A DNA stretch of 64,000 bases from Saxidomus purpurata. Its lineage: Eukaryota > Mollusca > Bivalvia > Venerida > Veneridae. Under the pieces are notes generated by a model. That model did no database searches, was not told where the DNA came from, and saw only the letters and a list, made by a program, of their open reading frames with translations. Below, one piece after another: positions 48,671-60,254 of the stretch. A program made the position numbers and the translations under genes. The stretch is from contig JAFMSR010000010.1 in the NCBI GenBank assembly GCA_022818135.1, positions 11,645,556 to 11,709,555 of the forward strand, read 5' to 3'. Each line of letters starts with the position of its first letter. The first letter of the stretch is position 1.

Positions 48671-49887
48671 TAACCAGGTTTTCCGAAGGAAAAATCCTGG
48701 TTATTAGATTGAGGTATGTCGGCGGGCGTAAACAATTTCTTCTGTGCGCAACTCCTCCTACATTTCTCAACGGATTTCAACCAAACTTTCACAGAAGTAT
48801 TGCCATGAAGTGCCCTGGCGCACGTTGTCGGGGTTTTGTGATTTGGTCATTTTTGACCTAATTATGGCCCTTTGTTTTTTTTCACATATGTAATTCTTCT
48901 GTGCGCAACTCCTTCTACACTTCTCAAGGGATTTCAACCAAACTTTCACAGAATTATTGTCACCAAGTGCCCTGGCGCATATTGTTGGGGTTTTGTGATT
49001 TGATCATTTTTGACAGAACTATGGGCCTTTGTTGTTTTTCCACATAATGTAATATATATAGAGAAATACTCTTCTGTGTGCAACTCCTACATTTCTCAAG
49101 GGATTTCAACCAAACTTTCACAGAACTATAATTGTAAACTAAAGAATTTTGAATATATAATGTTATGCCCCTGGTCGTCCGTCCGTCCGTTAGCCATTTT
49201 GTGTCTCCTTATTTAAGTATATATAAAAGGGAGAATACTCTGTTATTATAAAAGGGAGAATACTCTGTTATTACTGTCTATTTTTAGAATAGATTACCAG
49301 TCCTGTATACTTTGGAGTATTCTGTTACAGTAAGATGACAAAATTTCTCATGAGACCAGCGTTTCAAACCCCACACAGAGCAAGTTTTTTTTTTTTAATT
49401 TTTGCCTGAATTATGGCCCTTTGCTTTCTTTGCGTTTCTTTGCGTTTATGACAGTGTGACGTCGTATTCCATATTACACAGAAGCAAACAATTATCCTCT
49501 ATATTTCCTTGATATGGAAAAAATACTTACTAACCAGGTTTTCTGAAAACAAAATCCTGGTGATTAGATTGAGGTACGTCGGTGGTGGGCCGGTGTAAAC
49601 AATTCCTTCTGTGCACAACTCCTCTTACATTTCTCAAGGGATTTCAACCAAACTCTCACAGAAGTATTGTTATCAAGTGCCCTTGGGCATATTGTCTGGG
49701 TTTTGTGTTTGGATCAATTTTGCCTGAATTATGGCCCTTTGCTTTTTTACACATGTAATATATAGAAGAAGACCTTTGTTTCTTTTTCACATTATGTATA
49801 TCTACTGACTTTAAAAACACATTTGCGCTCGGCCAGCAGACTGGAAAATGAAAACCTGGTTTTGTGACAATTTCCTGTCACTTGTTC
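48671..49887 (-). mobile_element. Pearl-like element, right arm of inverted pair, with partial second copy
   Basis: It is the reverse of 38265-39305, beginning with the hairpin AACCAGGTTTTCC/GGAAAAATCCTGGTT (48672-48703). About three ~150-bp units, the CGTCCGTCCGTCC microsatellite (49175-49190) and the same 27-bp duplication follow. It ends CAATTTCCTGTCACTTGTTC. A second, partial copy starting at AACCAGGTTTTC 49535 is nested at its end, making this arm longer. It lies between the candidate exon at 47991 and 53148. Confidence 0.75.
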
Positions 49888-51014
49888 TATTTTGTTTGTC
49901 GCCTGGTGTTGGTTAGACAAAGAAATGTGTAAATTCAGCTAGTTACAAATTGCTTAATCACCAATGAGTAGTAATTCCAATAATAGAACAATGTGTGCGA
50001 CTGAATTGTTCTTCAGTTTGTGCTTGTTCGTTTGTGTTCTTGTGGCATAATGATGTTTTCTATCGTTTACTTCTCTTAAGACCTAGTGAATTATCCGTCA
50101 TATTGTATTTTCTCAATAAAGGACGTTTTGGGTATTTTGGTTTTTGGGAGAGTTATTTTACCTGCTCTTTGATAGACTATCTTACGGTTAAAGACACGAT
50201 AGTTTATTTCATTAATCATGCATTCAAACCAAGTGTATGATACAGTATCAGCACGCACATCCTTCAAGAATGTTTATTCTAAAGTTTAAATACGGCACCG
50301 AAATTCTTGCTCGAACTAATCTATGTGTAACATTAATCTCCTTACTTGAGAATATTCTAGCGGAAAATAATCAAAATGTGGTTTAAAGTGCTGACATCTT
50401 GGGAAATTAGACCCTCTAGAGTTGTTTAACACATGCCAAAGAACTTTAATGTTATTTCAACATATCAATTAGAAAGTCACCTCAAATGAAACATTTCGAT
50501 GCAGAGCAAGAAAGCATTCTGTTAACGCAATTCTGTTTATCCTCTTTTATCAATTAATACAAGAAAGTGCACGTTTATCGTAAACAGACTGCTTCAACAT
50601 AAAAATGTCACACCATTTGATGATACAGAAAAAAGTGGCATTTAGTGTAGAAGCAGAAACGCAGTTACATTTAATGTCATGTTGTTTTAAGCATAGACAA
50701 TATTAACGGATGCATCGCAGACCTTTTCTAAAATATCACATAATAATTCATTTTGTACATTTTAATAAAATCTGCTTAAATCATTTCAAAACAGTCATAT
50801 ACAAAAAAGCAACACAACGTACATGCAATAGGATACGGTGCGCAGGCAATCACACACTGAACATAAGCATAAAAAGATTACGATTTCATTGAAAATTAGA
50901 TCTTTCTTGGAGTAAAAGTACTTTTTATTCAAGTGAATTTCGCTGATTGGTAACTGACGTCATCCGTCTGTATTTTATTGAGAACAACTATTCATATAAG
51001 ATGTTTCTTTACAA
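49888..51014. other. Spacer between inverted-repeat arm and segmental duplication
   Basis: No supportable gene or element; only chance ORFs. Confidence 0.45.
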
Positions 51015-51791
51015 TACGTGTGACAGGTCAGAGGGCATGGGCAGAATTCTTTGGCATGTCAACAAAAATCATAGCTTTAAAATTTTTTTGGCAAAACAGT
51101 TTTGCCAATTTTGAGACGGTCTGCTGCGAGACTGTAAAAGATCCATGGCAACCTTTGAGTATATTTTGTTATATTTATTATCGTCATGTTAAGTTCTTCT
51201 TATCTGAAAGCCAGAGAGATGTCAGCCTGGATATTATTTCCCGATTTTTTTCATCTAATGTTTTTCGAAGCAGACATATGGTAACTACATGTATATATAT
51301 AGACGGAATAGGTGAAAATTAGGAATGCCTAGATGCAGTAGCCATAATGATAGGCAACGCATAATGTAATAAAAGAACAACTATAACTAAGTTATGTTGC
51401 ACAAGAAGAAATAGTAGACGAGACGAGACAAACCTAGTAACATTGGCGAGCTAAAAGAATGGCTATATGAACACATTTGCATATCATAAGACGTTCAACT
51501 TGGTAACTTAATTTAGTTTCTGAAAAACAGAGACACCGAAGAGACATCTTGGGTTTCGTAATAAAAAAGATTCTCATTAGAAAACTCCCATTTTTAAATC
51601 AATCTGTCCAAATTTTCATATTCTGTAGACAAATTCTGCATTATAGTTAAACATAATAAATGTGGACAGAGAAGAAAATGTTTCCTAAATTTTCGTGTCG
51701 GTTGCTATAGAAATAACATGTGTTAAACTCGCGTTAGATGGTGGATAAATCTCATAAAATCACAATGTAGGCTTTCTAATAAAATGTTACC

Positions 51792-51872
51792 GACTGCAAT
51801 GTGTAGAAACGTAACTTAGAAAAGACTGCAATGTGTAGAAACGTAACTTAGAAAAGACTGCACTGTGTAGAA
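51792..51872. repeat. 32-bp tandem repeat, 2.5 copies, in copy A
   Basis: GACTGCAATGTGTAGAAACG-TAACTTAGAAAA is repeated exactly at 51792 and 51824, then partly at 51856 (GACTGCACTGTGTAGAACA). Copies B and C have a single diverged version, so the expansion happened in copy A only. Confidence 0.8.
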
Positions 51873-53147
51873 CATGCTTTGAGATCGTAATTAATCTTTG
51901 AACCTTTTATCAAGATAATGTTGGTTTAACTAGATTATCTTCGAGCAAGACTGACCCAGTGCAAGTTTGTACATAGGTTGTTTTTACTTATTTATGCGAT
52001 GAAATTCCAATAAACGCAGAAAAGCCGAAAAAGCCAACTCTTTTTCACTCCTGGTTGTCTTAATTATGTAAATGTAACAGCAGCTCTCTTTTTATCATAC
52101 AGTTCTGATTTTCGTTATCAAGATGAGGAAGTTTCTTCAGACATTTATTCAAGAGACTATTTATTTCTTTTCTGTATTCTTTTGCTGGCAATGATGGAGT
52201 GACGTTTTTAAATCACCATTCAACCCAAATATTAATCATCCCGCCCAGTTTTGATTTAGACAGTCATAAATTAACATTAAGAAACCGAATTGAAACTTGT
52301 TTGTTGTTGTTTTGTTTTTGAAAAAGTGGACAAAGTGCTCTCTTATGTATAAAAGACTGTGAAATGATAGAGGAGAGAGGTGAAACGGTACACGGGCGAG
52401 GCAAATTCAGTAGTGAGCTAAAGCAATTTGCTTTCGATAAGCTACTTTTGTTTCTGACGAAATTAGACAGGTATGTATAGGGTGTTTTATCATCATATCT
52501 TGTCACAGTACAATCCCCTTCGGCCACTTCTCCTTTAATACTTTACCTAGATAATCGACAGGTTATCGCGAGGAGAATTCGGTTTGCAGTGTCAGACCGT
52601 ATTCATTTGATTGTAATGCTTTCATATATATATAAAGAGTACTGCTCTTTACATCAGATTGTATAAGTGTTTATAAATGGTGGCATTAGAACAGGCATAA
52701 CTTAATATGATTACAAATTTTATAGTAAATTCATGGTTTTACTACATTCAATGTCTTAACTTGTACTCGTACTTAACAAATAAACACATAAAATTGTTTC
52801 AATGATTTGGATTTATAGCAAATGCGTTTAATTGCATTATCTTTGTTCGATAATTAGTGTCGAAAAAGAGACCTCCTATTTCAATTGTCGAATGTTAGGG
52901 AAAGAGTTTCCAAAAAAGCTTTTTAGCTTACTACTCGGTCCCTTGTCTTTGTAATATATATTGTACTTACATGATATTTGATAAATAAAATATTGTTTAA
53001 ACTAATTGTCGAATGTCTATCTTTACTTTTATAAATTATTTATTTCAACTTTCGTTTTGATCTTTTTTCAGTTGTAAGAAATAATTATTTGCGTGAAAAT
53101 ATCTACAAATATATTTTTATCAATTTGAGCAAATTTAAAGTTACCAG

Positions 53148-53200
53148 AATCTGAAACGACGAAGATAATAGTTCAGAAAATCAAATATTTGAGCTTTATA
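53148..53200 (+). CDS. Candidate internal exon of the unrecognised small gene
   Basis: After TTACCAG the frame reads (E)SETTKIIVQKIKYLSFI and meets ATA/GTAAGT at 53201. It accepts phase 1 from 47991-48048 and leaves in phase 0. An alternative reading of the same stretch, open to a TAA near 53326 and containing two N-x-T motifs, is also possible. The polypyrimidine tract before the acceptor is weak. It lies in the part of copy A that copy B lacks. Confidence 0.2.
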
Positions 53201-53511
53201 GTAAGTTTTATCTGAAGGATGGGAATCGAGTCTCCATTGGTTCTTCATCTATTTGGAATCAAACAGGATGGAAAACTATACAAAACGTTACCCCATTTAA
53301 AGAAACTGGTATGACTGTTAAATAAAATTCCGAACACACATATCCAAGAGCACTGCATAGTCGGTCCTCTAGCACACTACCCTGAACACACCACTGCAGC
53401 CTCGATATAGTCCTCAGAGCCTGAAAGCATCATATAGGCGCACTGTAGTATTGGTACATGGACATACTGCATTTAGAATTTGTAACCCTAATTATTATAC
53501 TCCTTGCACAG

Positions 53512-53637
53512 ACCAACCTCAGGAACTGCAAAATGGAGGCAACAGATTATTTTGTCTGTAAGCTTTCAAGCACAAATGACAGTATGGAAGAGAAGTTCAT
53601 CGCTGTTAAAGAGGCATCATCTATGCACGTGTTATAA
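53512..53637 (+). CDS. Candidate terminal exon of the unrecognised small gene
   Basis: The acceptor is ATTATACTCCTTGCACAG. From 53512 the frame reads TNLRNCKMEATDYFVC then KLSSTNDSMEEKFIAVKEA and ends TAA at 53635-53637. Composition is less AT-rich and more protein-like than its surroundings. A GTAAGC donor at 53555 inside it offers a shorter alternative. AATAAA at 53785 could serve as polyadenylation signal. No family is recognised. It lies in the copy-A-only segment. Confidence 0.3.
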   Translation, partial: TNLRNCKMEATDYFVCKLSSTNDSMEEKFIAVKEASSMHVL

Positions 53638-56600
53638 ACGTTTCTCGACATATCGTATCTGTATAATTATCATCTGGAAACTAACATCTCAGAGTACCTA
53701 CAAAGTATACTGATTTTGATGTGTATGTTCAGTCGGAAATGCTGAACACCTGTAGAACATTTTTTCTTCGTAATCGAACTAAAATAAATTCGTATAAATA
53801 GATATGCGTTTTGTTTCAAATCAATTAAGCTCACATTGATTATAAGTAAAACGTCTTTCTTCTTTATGCATAAAGTTCTAACTGGAAATAAATAATATTG
53901 AGAAATATGGATACAAAATAGAAAATGTCAGGGACCGCTTAAAGTTCGAAACAGTATCGCCAAACGTAATAAATAGCTAAACTTGTCCCGAATATCAATA
54001 ACCGTTATTCATTCGATGCAGTCTGAAATGATTATATATCAGCGTCAGTAGCATTGTCTACAGGCAAAGTAAGGACCATTACTATGTTAACTTATCAACC
54101 GTCCGACACACCTTTAAAACTTTACAAAACCATTAGACTGCCGTATTTGCTTTAGATTATAATGCCTTATATTGAAGGTTATAATACTGTTTCTTTACAT
54201 TTGCTTTAGACAAATTTTTAAGCTGAATGTTACGATATTGATATATGGAAATTTCTTTCAATATACAATGCTAATTATCTTCTATATTTGCTTAAGATGT
54301 ATCATGTTCATTAACAATTCCAACCGAGATATATAGAAAGCCATTTTTTGACCGGAAAACGCATCTATCGGCCAGGCAATAAGAATTAATGATAAAGATT
54401 AATGATATTGATATACGAAATCCTTTTACCATACTTGTACATTTTGCTGTTTATAAGAATTGATATCAGATTTTTAAAATTTAGCTATAAGATTTGCAAC
54501 TAGAAAATAGGCTGGCGATCGGTACCTGTTCTACGTCATTTTCTATCAAGAGTCCTTTATTCAAAAATCAAATGAATAGTAATGGATAGGTATCTCTCCG
54601 CTTGTCCGCGAATATGAATGACAGCTATGATTGTGTGACATGGCATTTGATATTAATGTTGTCAGAAATGAATTCATATAGTATTTTCAAATTATGAAAC
54701 ACTTGAATTTATAAATCTCCTGTATGTGTGCGTTGGATGATGTAACACATGTTTTATATAAAATGAAACGTCGAAAGTAACGACGTTTATACGAATCTCT
54801 TTAATTTTCTTTCTCGTGTCACATCGTTTCAAGCTGCGATGACATTTTCTGATTTGTAAAAGCATCCTCAATAACAAAATGTTCAAGAGAGTATCTCGTT
54901 CAATTCAAACATAACTACATTCAACACGAAATTGTTTAATCATGGACATTAACTATTAATATTTTAATTATCTTTTCTAATTACATGCTTCGGTCTTGCT
55001 AAATAATGAATTTAACGTTATTTACGAAACAATGCTTAGTAGCTTTCTGTACAGATTTTCTATTAGGTGTAACTGAAAATAAAATAAAGATTTACAATGC
55101 CCTTTAAATTTGCATTTAGTATAGAATTGATGGTCTAAATTCAATTACAGAGAAATAGAAGTGTTCAGATCTCTTCAGTTTAACTGCTATTTAAACCATG
55201 AACTTTATTAAATACAGTTTATTGGAAATAGCCATGGAAAACATTTTTGTTGGTGTACTGAAACTAGTATGTTAATAAACGAGAATTGTAAACTATATGG
55301 CAATTGTTGTTGCTCTTTTTTCATCTAGCAGTTAGAGTGTCTCAGTGAACATCAGTCTTTATTATTCAAAAATCATAATGTAAAATTATTACAACAAAAA
55401 TAAAAGTAATTTCAACCACTATCTTTTTTAAAATTTTGTATCAAAAGATATGCATATTACATGTAACATTAAACTTTTTCTCAAAGACTTGGACAGATAA
55501 GACAATGGCGCACAATTTTGTCTCCAAACAAGTGTGATTGAAGCGTTAGAACTGACATGTTTCGCTTCTAGGTAAACTATCGACGATTGAAGTCCCGTGC
55601 TTATAAATGTTTCTTAAACACAACCTCATGCTCAATACGATATCATATTCACGGTATTTGAAGAAAAGTCAAGTTATATTTATTAACAAAGTCAGAATTA
55701 ATATAAATATGCATCAATTCAAGAACACACTTTTGCTTGTTGTTTTAGAAATCGTTAACTTTTGTAAAAGACATATCTTGACTTTAAATTACTAGAACAT
55801 GATTTCGTGTTGCGCATGAGATTTTGATCAAGAAACTTTTGTAATCACTGGACCAGATTACGCGATGTTTTAAGATTTCAGAGTAATAACTGTGTTTATA
55901 ATTAACATGCAAATAAACTTCATATAATTCAATTGTGTTCCTGGAAAACTTTAAGTTAAAGAAATTTTAAATGGCACATGGGTCGATTTTAACATGCGTA
56001 ATGAACTCTTTCCCGGAGTTTTGTACGAACACAATCTTTGTCGTGAAATAATGGTGACAGTCTTTAAATAGTTTTGTATGATAAGTGACAGCTTCTTAAA
56101 TGTTAATCATGCCATCTACAGGTAATTCAAAGTAATTTAACTTTGTAAAGAACAAAAACAGACTTTGAGGAAAACAAGTTGGCTGCTTAAAAGCACCCAA
56201 TGTGTTATGCCATATTGGTAGCATGAACATAACAAGATAGCCCCATTACATCACCTGAGAACAATTGCATGTTTGTCATTCAAACTTCTTTCTTTTAACT
56301 TGAATGCAGATTCTTTTCTATTTGATGTAAGAGAATAATTCATTCTTATGATAAAATAAAGATTAAAGCTAAACATACTCTAACAGGACCATTGACCTTC
56401 AGCCAAACGTACATACAAACGGACGGACATGTATCTAGGTCAAAAATGCAGGTTAGAAATAGTTGCAACTGGTACTGTTTATATAGACCCAATGTCCATT
56501 ATCAATAAATTGACACCCGCAATACTACAAGTCACGTGACTGTCCGCCAGTAAGCATCTTCAATATTTGTAAGTCGACAACTACCAATACTACCGTAAAA

Positions 56601-57300
56601 AAGAAAGAAAATAAAACTGAATAACAGACGTGTGCATGGTATGTATATATGTCTGTAGAATAGCACAGCAAATTTAAACTCGTGAATGACAGGACTGGTG
56701 AAGCTAGATGGAGGAGAGAAGCTGTGATGATTTACTAGGTGCATAAAGGAAACTCGCCACTATACTGGGTGATCCCCTCAGAGACATAACGCAATAAGGA
56801 CCACACGTAACAGAAGGTTTTATTGGCAAACGTTGAAATTTATTTATCAAATTTAAATTGGCATCTGTTTACATTTGTTGATTCTCCACATAAAAAGAAG
56901 AAATACCTTGCATTGCAAAGCGACCAATATCTTATACCATATTATTTAGATAAATCAAAGGACTTTACAATTCAAATTAATATATATGACGGTTAATCAT
57001 GTACAATTCAAAATGAAAACTGTTTCGTGAAAATAAACGTCAGCAAACGCCATAGATCTAGGTATTAATCATGTTTCGTCAGACAGAGGCAACATTGCTT
57101 TGTCAAGCCCTCTTTTGCAAAAGTAGTGTTTATGTGCTCCGTCTCTCATCATAGTCTATATAATCAACTTCTTACGGACATTCTGATAAATGGCCTCAAA
57201 AGCTCAGCTCTATCTGCATAGTAGTAAAAAAATACAGTAACGTCAGCCGAAGGTAAAGGTATTTTGAGTGAAGAAAAACTAACATTGAAATTTGATGTAT

Positions 57301-57684
57301 ATCTTTCGTTGGTTGCTTTACTGCATTTACAATAATGTTAACAACCGTTTCAAAAACAGAGAGAGCAGATTGAAAAATAAAGATAAAATTACAAAATATT
57401 CTCAAAACTTTAGTATTCATTTCTAACTCATCTAATTCATGCAAATTGCAATCCCATGAATACTTGGACTAAAATGTTAAAGAATGTTTTACCTGACTTA
57501 GGCTTCGCATATCTATAGAATGGTTTAAATGTAAATTCAATTAATTTCAAAAGTATCATTCAGAGACTTTGTGATCAATATCTTCAACAATGGTGTTCTG
57601 GGATAAATAGTTATTCTAAATAAGAGAGTTACAACATGTTCAAAGGCGACTTTGTACAAGAGAAATAACTGTCGTTGAAAATGA
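57301..57684. other. Spacer between copy A and the retrotransposon remnant
   Basis: AT-rich, no open frame or repeat that I can support. Confidence 0.4.
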
Positions 57685-57685
57685 A

Positions 57686-57969
57686 AAACACAGGAAAGCT
57701 ATAGTACTATTTAGATGGTCTTCACAGTACTTAGCAATTGAAGAGGGGAGGTTTAGAAAAGATTGCTAGAAGCCAACGTCTTTGTGCGATGCGTGAAGTG
57801 GAGTCAGAATATCATTTTTTACTTATATGCCCCTATTATATTGACATTAAAAGGAAATTTTTATCTAGGTATTACTGTGTATGGCCAGCAATAACTTAAT
57901 TCCGAATTTTACTAAAAAGTACTAGTAAAAACGATAATAAGCTGAAACGGTTACACACTGTAAACAAAT
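57686..57969 (+). pseudogene. Decayed 3' end of a non-LTR retrotransposon (reverse-transcriptase C-terminal domain)
   Basis: Conceptual pieces read HRKAIVLFRWSSQYLAIEEG, then after a frameshift ARSQRLCAMREVESEYHFLL and ICPYYIDIKRKFLSRYYCVW, then after another shift FRILLKSTSKNDNKLKRLHT. This is the familiar tail of LINE reverse-transcriptase proteins in molluscs: rfR-ss-L-iE-Gr, R-C-x-(x)-vE-E-HFLl-CP-Y-dir-k-l--yy, then kf--Ll. Two frameshifts and a stop (TAA at 57898) make it non-functional. The usual second Cys of the first pair is not seen. No 5' part or poly-A tail was found. Confidence 0.65.
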
Positions 57970-59734
57970 AACCATGTGAACTTCTGGTGAATGGTAGTAG
58001 ATGCAAAACCATTGATATCACTCATTGTGAACAGTTGCTTTTAAGCATTTTTGCACGGTGAATATATTTGCGTTATAATAGCAGTGGCTGTGTGGCCTGT
58101 TTCTATAAATCCAGACATAAATGTTAACTGTGGGGGGGCAGGTTCAATCAAACATGTTCACTCAGAGACCCTTTTTAAAAATTGACAAAATTACAAACGT
58201 TTCCTTGAAATGTTACAAAGGTAAACTGGCCATTTCATAACAGTCATCCAAAAATCTTAATGATATATCAGTTCTAAAAGGACTTTGAGAACAAAAATCA
58301 ACCTGTCAAGCAGACGATCTCAGATGAATTCCCGGGAGGTGGGCTAATTGCTGATAAACCTGTGTTTGTAAACAAAGGCCACGTGGTGATGTTTATACAC
58401 TTGAGAGTAGTAGCATGCATTACAGAACAAAAACAGTTTACTAACCTTGAGAAAGTTTATTTCCATAAAATGAGTATATCCTTCATTAAAATGAATCTTA
58501 AGGTAATCAAGACCTAAATAAGTAAGTTAAAAGTTAGCAGATACATGTAACGTAAACAGTTTTTGTGCAGAAATCTATTCAAGTTGCCATAAGTTTTTCA
58601 AGTTGTCAGTATTGAACTTTTAATTTTGGTATAAATGTCAACTTGCAAAAGACACAGCAGGACACAACTCACTTGCGGTTCAGTATGTTTTGTTCTTCCC
58701 CCATTCATCTATACTTAAAAGCCCATTCTGACTATAGTATAGTTCAGTATTTTCTATAATAATGTTTTGTTGTAGATACTATTTCCTGGTTCAGGTGGTC
58801 TTCCATTTCTTGGTCAAGCCCGTGGGTTGCAGATATATAACATAGGCAAACCATAAACAGTGTCGGTATAAATTAAAAAGTTTAGTGACTTAGACGAAGA
58901 ACCTCCTACTAAACCACTGTAAGGATCGCACCTGCAGGGTCAGTTAATATTATCCTGGCTCGTTATATATTATGATCCATAATTATCCATGAATGAGGCT
59001 TTAGATTGATTTTACTATTGACTTTAATAATTTCTCCATTTTATTTTTTCCTTGATGGTCTCAATTTATAGAATCCCTGTTATCATCACTATGAACTTTT
59101 AAATCCGTGTCAGGAACATTAAACATAACACAAATAGCTCCATTTACTCTCTTGATATAAACAATATATGTCTTTTTCTTAGCACTTTTTCTGCAAGCTT
59201 TATTAAAATATAAACTTTACTCTTCATCAACTACATGCATATACATTGTGTTTTGAACTGTTGTGATAATTTCCCTCCTTTTTCTGACACATGTATCAGT
59301 TTCATGTCTGGAATTTACACAAACTAGACCTGCATGCCGATGGCATATAATTACCAATTAATTTTGTGACTCTATCTTAATTGGGTGCTGACATATTCAT
59401 TTTACCACAATGTATTTATATTGTAGGAAATTATACAAAATCGGGCCTTGTGCAAAATTGACTCTGTGAGTTAGGTGTGAAACATAGTATTTATCTTTAA
59501 ATTTTCTAAAAAGGGAGAATATGAATGAATATCATGGGATAAAAAGAAAGTGAGAAGAAATGATTCAGGAGGTGGATAAATTTTCATCTGATTCCGAAAT
59601 GCTCTAGATACAAAATATAAGAAACATAAAAGAAGCCCCTAGTCAGCTCAAGAGCTAAAATCGTCTGCTTGCTAGTGTGATTCATTCACTCTAGTAACCT
59701 CCTCCAGTTTAATTGACAGGTAGTTTTAGAGGTA
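57970..59734. other. AT-rich spacer
   Basis: No supportable gene. A G-run (GTGGGGGGGC) lies at about 58131. Confidence 0.4.
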
Positions 59735-59806
59735 TCAAGTTACAGCTGCATACAACAAAATACTCGCTGGTATACAAGTATTTTGTTGTATGCAGCTGTA
59801 ACTTGA
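59735..59806. repeat. Perfect hairpin, 30-bp arms, 12-nt loop
   Basis: The arm 59735-59764 (TCAAGTTACAGCTGCATACA then ACAAAATACT) is the exact reverse complement of 59777-59806. The loop is CGCTGGTATACA. The absence of any mismatch indicates recent origin or selection. The transcript would fold into a pre-miRNA-sized stem, but a perfect arm also fits a foldback insertion or a replication-template-switch palindrome. Confidence 0.85.
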
Positions 59807-60254
59807 TTTTCAACAAAAAAATGGAGTGTAGTTTTTTATATATAGAACGAATAAACAAAATCGTCGACGAGCATCGGCTATCATATTTAGATAAAGTGAT
59901 TTTAATGTTTTGTTTCTTTATTTTGTTATGATCTTTTACATTTATGTTAGCGTCAACAAGAATGATAATATGGAACAACTTTGAATAAAATATTTCATAG
60001 GAGAGATATTATTGCACAATTTGTTATTTTTAATATGCAAGCAGGTAATTAAAAAGTGTAAAAAAATTGTATTGACAGACAAAAATATTTTATAATCATG
60101 TTATCTAAGACTTATCTGAGTAGGAGGTATATAAACTATAAAGTGAATTTTGCTTAAAGATAGTCTGAAGTCGTACCACAAAATGTTGTTAGACACAACT
60201 ACTCATCGGGGAACCATTTGGTCAATCTCGGGATGCTTCTCTGACATCCATTAC
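59807..60254. other. Spacer before copy B
   Basis: Nothing supportable; AT-rich with chance ORFs only. Confidence 0.4.

Larger units (their letters stand above)
51015..57300. repeat. Segmental duplication, copy A
   Basis: Long collinear similarity to 60255-63500. Matching blocks include 'ttggcgagctaaaagaatggct' (51445/60699), 'gctggcaatgatggagtga' (52183/61362), 'catgctaaataatgaatt'-like (54997/62058), 'aaagaaattttaaatggcacatgg' (55958/62750) and 'ttattggcaaacg' (56820/63005). It is about twice as long as copy B because ~52400-54545 and parts of 55.2-55.8 and 56.2-56.8 kb have no counterpart there. By eye identity is roughly 70-85% in shared blocks. Copy B-to-C continuity implies a tandem arrangement. 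Confidence 0.75.

Noticed and set aside
50978..51322. 114-codon frame at the start of duplication copy A
   Set aside because: The matching stretch of copy B has shifted frames and stops, so it is not under coding constraint.
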